DNA of 64,000 nt. Source: Candidatus Pedobacter colombiensis. GTDB lineage: Bacteria > Bacteroidota > Bacteroidia > Sphingobacteriales > Sphingobacteriaceae. This document shows, in pieces, positions 61,763-64,000 of this stretch (position 1 is its first letter; each line of letters opens with the position of its first letter). Where the stretch lies: NCBI GenBank assembly GCA_029202485.1, contig CP119313.1, forward strand, positions 682,001 to 746,000, given 5' to 3'. Under the pieces are notes generated by a model that saw only the letters and a program-made list of their open reading frames with translations, did not search any database and was not told where the DNA came from. Made by a program: the position numbers and the translations under genes.

Positions 61763-64000
61763 ATGATCAGTAAAATAAGAATTAAATTACTAATCCTTTG
61801 TTCGCTTTTTTTTATGGTTACTATTGGGATGGCTCAGGATCGGGTTGTCTCTGGTATTGTAAAAGAAAAGACTGACGGGATGCCGCTTCCTGGAGTAACA
61901 ATTCTCGTTAAAGGAATAAACCAGGTAACCAAAACAGACGAGACTGGAGCTTATAGCATCAAGATTCCAGGAAATGCTCCTGTTACATTATCGTTTAGAT
62001 CGTTAGGCTATAAAACCTTTGAAAGTATCATCACATCTTCACAAAAATTAAATGTTTCATTAGAAGCAGAAGTGAATGTTTTGGATGAAGTGGTTGCCAT
62101 TGGTTATGCCAATGTAAAGCGTAAAGATTTAACTGGTTCCTCTGTTTCTGTTAGTGGAGAGGAATTGAAATTTGCACCGGTTACTACAGCGGCACAGGCC
62201 CTGACGGGTAAAGCAGCCGGTGTAAATGTGGTGACACAAAGTGGTGCTCCCGGAGTAGCCATTAACATTACAATCAGAGGCGGGAGTACAATTACAGGAG
62301 GTTCTTCGCCTTTGTATATCGTAGATGGGTTTCAAATGGAAAATGCTTTACGTGATGTCGATATTAATGATATAGAAACGATTGATGTATTGAAAGATGC
62401 ATCGGCTACAGCTATATATGGTTCACGTGGTTCCAATGGTGTGGTTTTGATTACCACAAGGTCGGCTAAAACCGGAAAGACAGAAGTGGCCTATAACGGG
62501 TACATGAGCTTTGAGAAGCTTGGAAAAAAACTCCCGGTATTAGGTGTTCTGGATTATGTAAAGTACCAGTATGAATTTCAAAACTTGTCTGGAAAAGAAA
62601 GTAACTGGGCTTCCTATTTTGGTGGAGACATTACTGCGCCGGATTTTTACACAGGTGCTTACAATCGGATAAATAATGATTACGGTTCAAGGGAGGGGAT
62701 AGACTGGCAGGATCTTGTGTTTGGTGGCACCGCGCCAAGCCGAAATCATAACCTGAATATCAATAGTGGCTCTGAGAAAACTAAATTCATGTTAAGTTAT
62801 AACAATACAGGTCAAGAGGGGATTATGTCTAAACACGGATACAACAAAAACAGTATCCGGCTTAAACTTAACCATGAAATATGGAAAGGTGTACGTACCG
62901 ATTTTAATACTAACTTTTTTGACACTAAGATTGAGGGCGGAGGTTCTTTAGGTGGAGCACTAAAAATGACCATATTGCAGCCGGTCACCGGGGGTAAGCT
63001 ATATACGAATCAACAGTTAATAGGAACGGATGTGAGTGATGATATGCTGGGCTATGATTCTCAATATGATGTGTTCAATCCAATTATCACCAATAATGCA
63101 GTGACCAATATCAGCAGAAACCGTCAGTTTTCTGCAAATGGTGGATTCGAGTTCGATTTAATAAAAGATGTGGTGTTTCGTACTGGTGGTAGCTATTTGT
63201 GGCAACAAGTACGTGACGACTATTGGGATGATGGTAATACCAAAACTGCTCAAAATAATGGAGGGCCTTACGGATCTCGAAACAATAGAGAAAAATATAC
63301 CTGGCAAGTTACCAATACCCTGAATTGGGGGCATGATTTTAATGGTCATCAAGTGAATTTATTATTAGGACAAGAGGCTAATTATAAAGAGTCCATGAAT
63401 TTAGACAATACTTATTATGAATTCCCTAAGAATAATTTTGGGTTGAATGATGTAGGAATGGCTTCTAATGTTAAAAACAGCTATGGTTCCGGCTTAAGTC
63501 AATATAGTCTTGCTTCTTTTTTTGGCAGGGGATCATATAACTATAAAGGGAAATATATTGCAAATTTCACTTTACGGGCTGATGGTTCATCCAGGTTTGG
63601 ACAGAATAATCTATGGGCTTATTTTCCCTCAGCTGCTGGCGCATGGCGTATTTCAGAAGAAAAATTTATGGCTAGTCAAAAGGTTATCAGTAATTTAAAA
63701 CTTCGTATAGGGTATGGAACTGCAGGTAATGATGATATTGGTGAAAATAGGTATGCCACTAATTATGGTTCTGGAAGCTATGCAATCAATAATGCTAACT
63801 TTTTAACATTGGTGCCGGGTAATATCGTTGGTAATCCTAAAGTTAGATGGGAAAAAACGGTATCAACGAATATAGGTTTAGATGTTGGTTTATTCAATAA
63901 TCGCATTAGTTTGGGAGTAGATATTTACAATAATGAGTCTAATGATCTCTTAATTAAAAACAACATTCCTCCTTCTGCAGGTTATTCATTTCAATATCAA
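61763..64000 (+). CDS. SusC/RagA family TonB-dependent outer membrane receptor (3' end outside window)
   Basis: The first 746 codons of a SusC-type receptor, open to the window edge. The start at 61763 gives the signal peptide LLILCSLFFMVTIGMAQ; an ATG at 61759 meets a stop after four codons. A carboxypeptidase-like domain comes first (DGMPLPGVTILVKGINQVT, VTLSFRSLGYKTFES), then the TonB plug (LKFAPVTTAAQALTGKAAGV, IRGGSTITGGSSPLYIVDG, VLKDASATAIYGSRGSNGV) and barrel strands. It imports oligosaccharides together with a SusD lipoprotein expected just beyond the window. The ~105-bp spacer after the regulator carries the promoter and a direct repeat. Confidence 0.96.
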   Translation, partial: MISKIRIKLLILCSLFFMVTIGMAQDRVVSGIVKEKTDGMPLPGVTILVKGINQVTKTDETGAYSIKIPGNAPVTLSFRSLGYKTFESIITSSQKLNVSLEAEVNVLDEVVAIGYANVKRKDLTGSSVSVSGEELKFAPVTTAAQALTGKAAGVNVVTQSGAPGVAINITIRGGSTITGGSSPLYIVDGFQMENALRDVDINDIETIDVLKDASATAIYGSRGSNGVVLITTRSAKTGKTEVAYNGYMSFEKLGKKLPVLGVLDYVKYQYEFQNLSGKESNWASYFGGDITAPDFYTGAYNRINNDYGSREGIDWQDLVFGGTAPSRNHNLNINSGSEKTKFMLSYNNTGQEGIMSKHGYNKNSIRLKLNHEIWKGVRTDFNTNFFDTKIEGGGSLGGALKMTILQPVTGGKLYTNQQLIGTDVSDDMLGYDSQYDVFNPIITNNAVTNISRNRQFSANGGFEFDLIKDVVFRTGGSYLWQQVRDDYWDDGNTKTAQNNGGPYGSRNNREKYTWQVTNTLNWGHDFNGHQVNLLLGQEANYKESMNLDNTYYEFPKNNFGLNDVGMASNVKNSYGSGLSQYSLASFFGRGSYNYKGKYIANFTLRADGSSRFGQNNLWAYFPSAAGAWRISEEKFMASQKVISNLKLRIGYGTAGNDDIGENRYATNYGSGSYAINNANFLTLVPGNIVGNPKVRWEKTVSTNIGLDVGLFNNRISLGVDIYNNESNDLLIKNNIPPSAGYSFQYQ

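Overview
The window is a 64 kb piece of a Bacteroidota chromosome, most likely from a Pedobacter-like member of the Sphingobacteriaceae (the genus is inference). The pointers are promoter boxes of the TAnnTTTG type and starts without Shine-Dalgarno sequences, type IX secretion (T9SS) components and a T9SS-sorted protein, a SusC-type outer-membrane receptor beside a hybrid two-component regulator with an AraC output domain, many glycoside hydrolases, and the conserved block nadK-porG-uppS-bamA-ompH-ompH-murI. No tRNA, rRNA, CRISPR array or insertion sequence was seen.

Layout. 1-8650 holds the gyrB 3' end, a malate dehydrogenase plus small aspartyl protease pair, a lipocalin, a DNA polymerase III alpha subunit with its own N-terminal proofreading exonuclease, thioredoxin and a DUF58 protein. 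8667-13404 is a tight minus-strand run: split transketolase, ECF sigma factor, probable anti-sigma factor, CpxP-like protein and a class III aminotransferase. 13826-22424 carries a sugar MFS transporter, a hybrid histidine kinase, a minus-strand Bcp/M23/FAH group, a very small T9SS cargo protein and the Kup potassium transporter. 22783-27903 is a carbohydrate island (HGSNAT-like membrane acyltransferase, GH18, GH88, GH30) with two eroded gene fragments. 28413-33698 holds an APC permease, M3 peptidase, UbiA prenyltransferase and EngB on the minus strand.

33751-45445 is the envelope region: ubiE/menG with porT, an SDR, YqeY, and then a co-directional block from an alpha/beta hydrolase through a CBS protein, nadK, porG, uppS, bamA and two Skp-like chaperones to murI. 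This block links undecaprenyl and peptidoglycan precursor supply with outer-membrane protein assembly and T9SS assembly. 45753-53355 contains an amidophosphoribosyltransferase-like protein, a SnoaL-like protein, a LysE exporter, a dCMP deaminase and the guaA-lipoprotein-rsmB operon. 53356-53824 is non-coding but looks like a structured RNA gene. From 53825 to the end is the start of a polysaccharide-utilisation locus: a 1141-residue DUF4450-like probable glycosidase, a 1468-residue hybrid two-component regulator, and a SusC receptor running off the window.

The points most worth a second look are the structured RNA candidate at about 53.47-53.69 kb, the 21-bp-spaced direct repeat between the regulator and susC, the threefold motif in the probable anti-sigma factor, terminators lying 3 and 11 nt before start codons (murI, DUF58), a probable leaderless guaA promoter, and the decayed GH5 gene.
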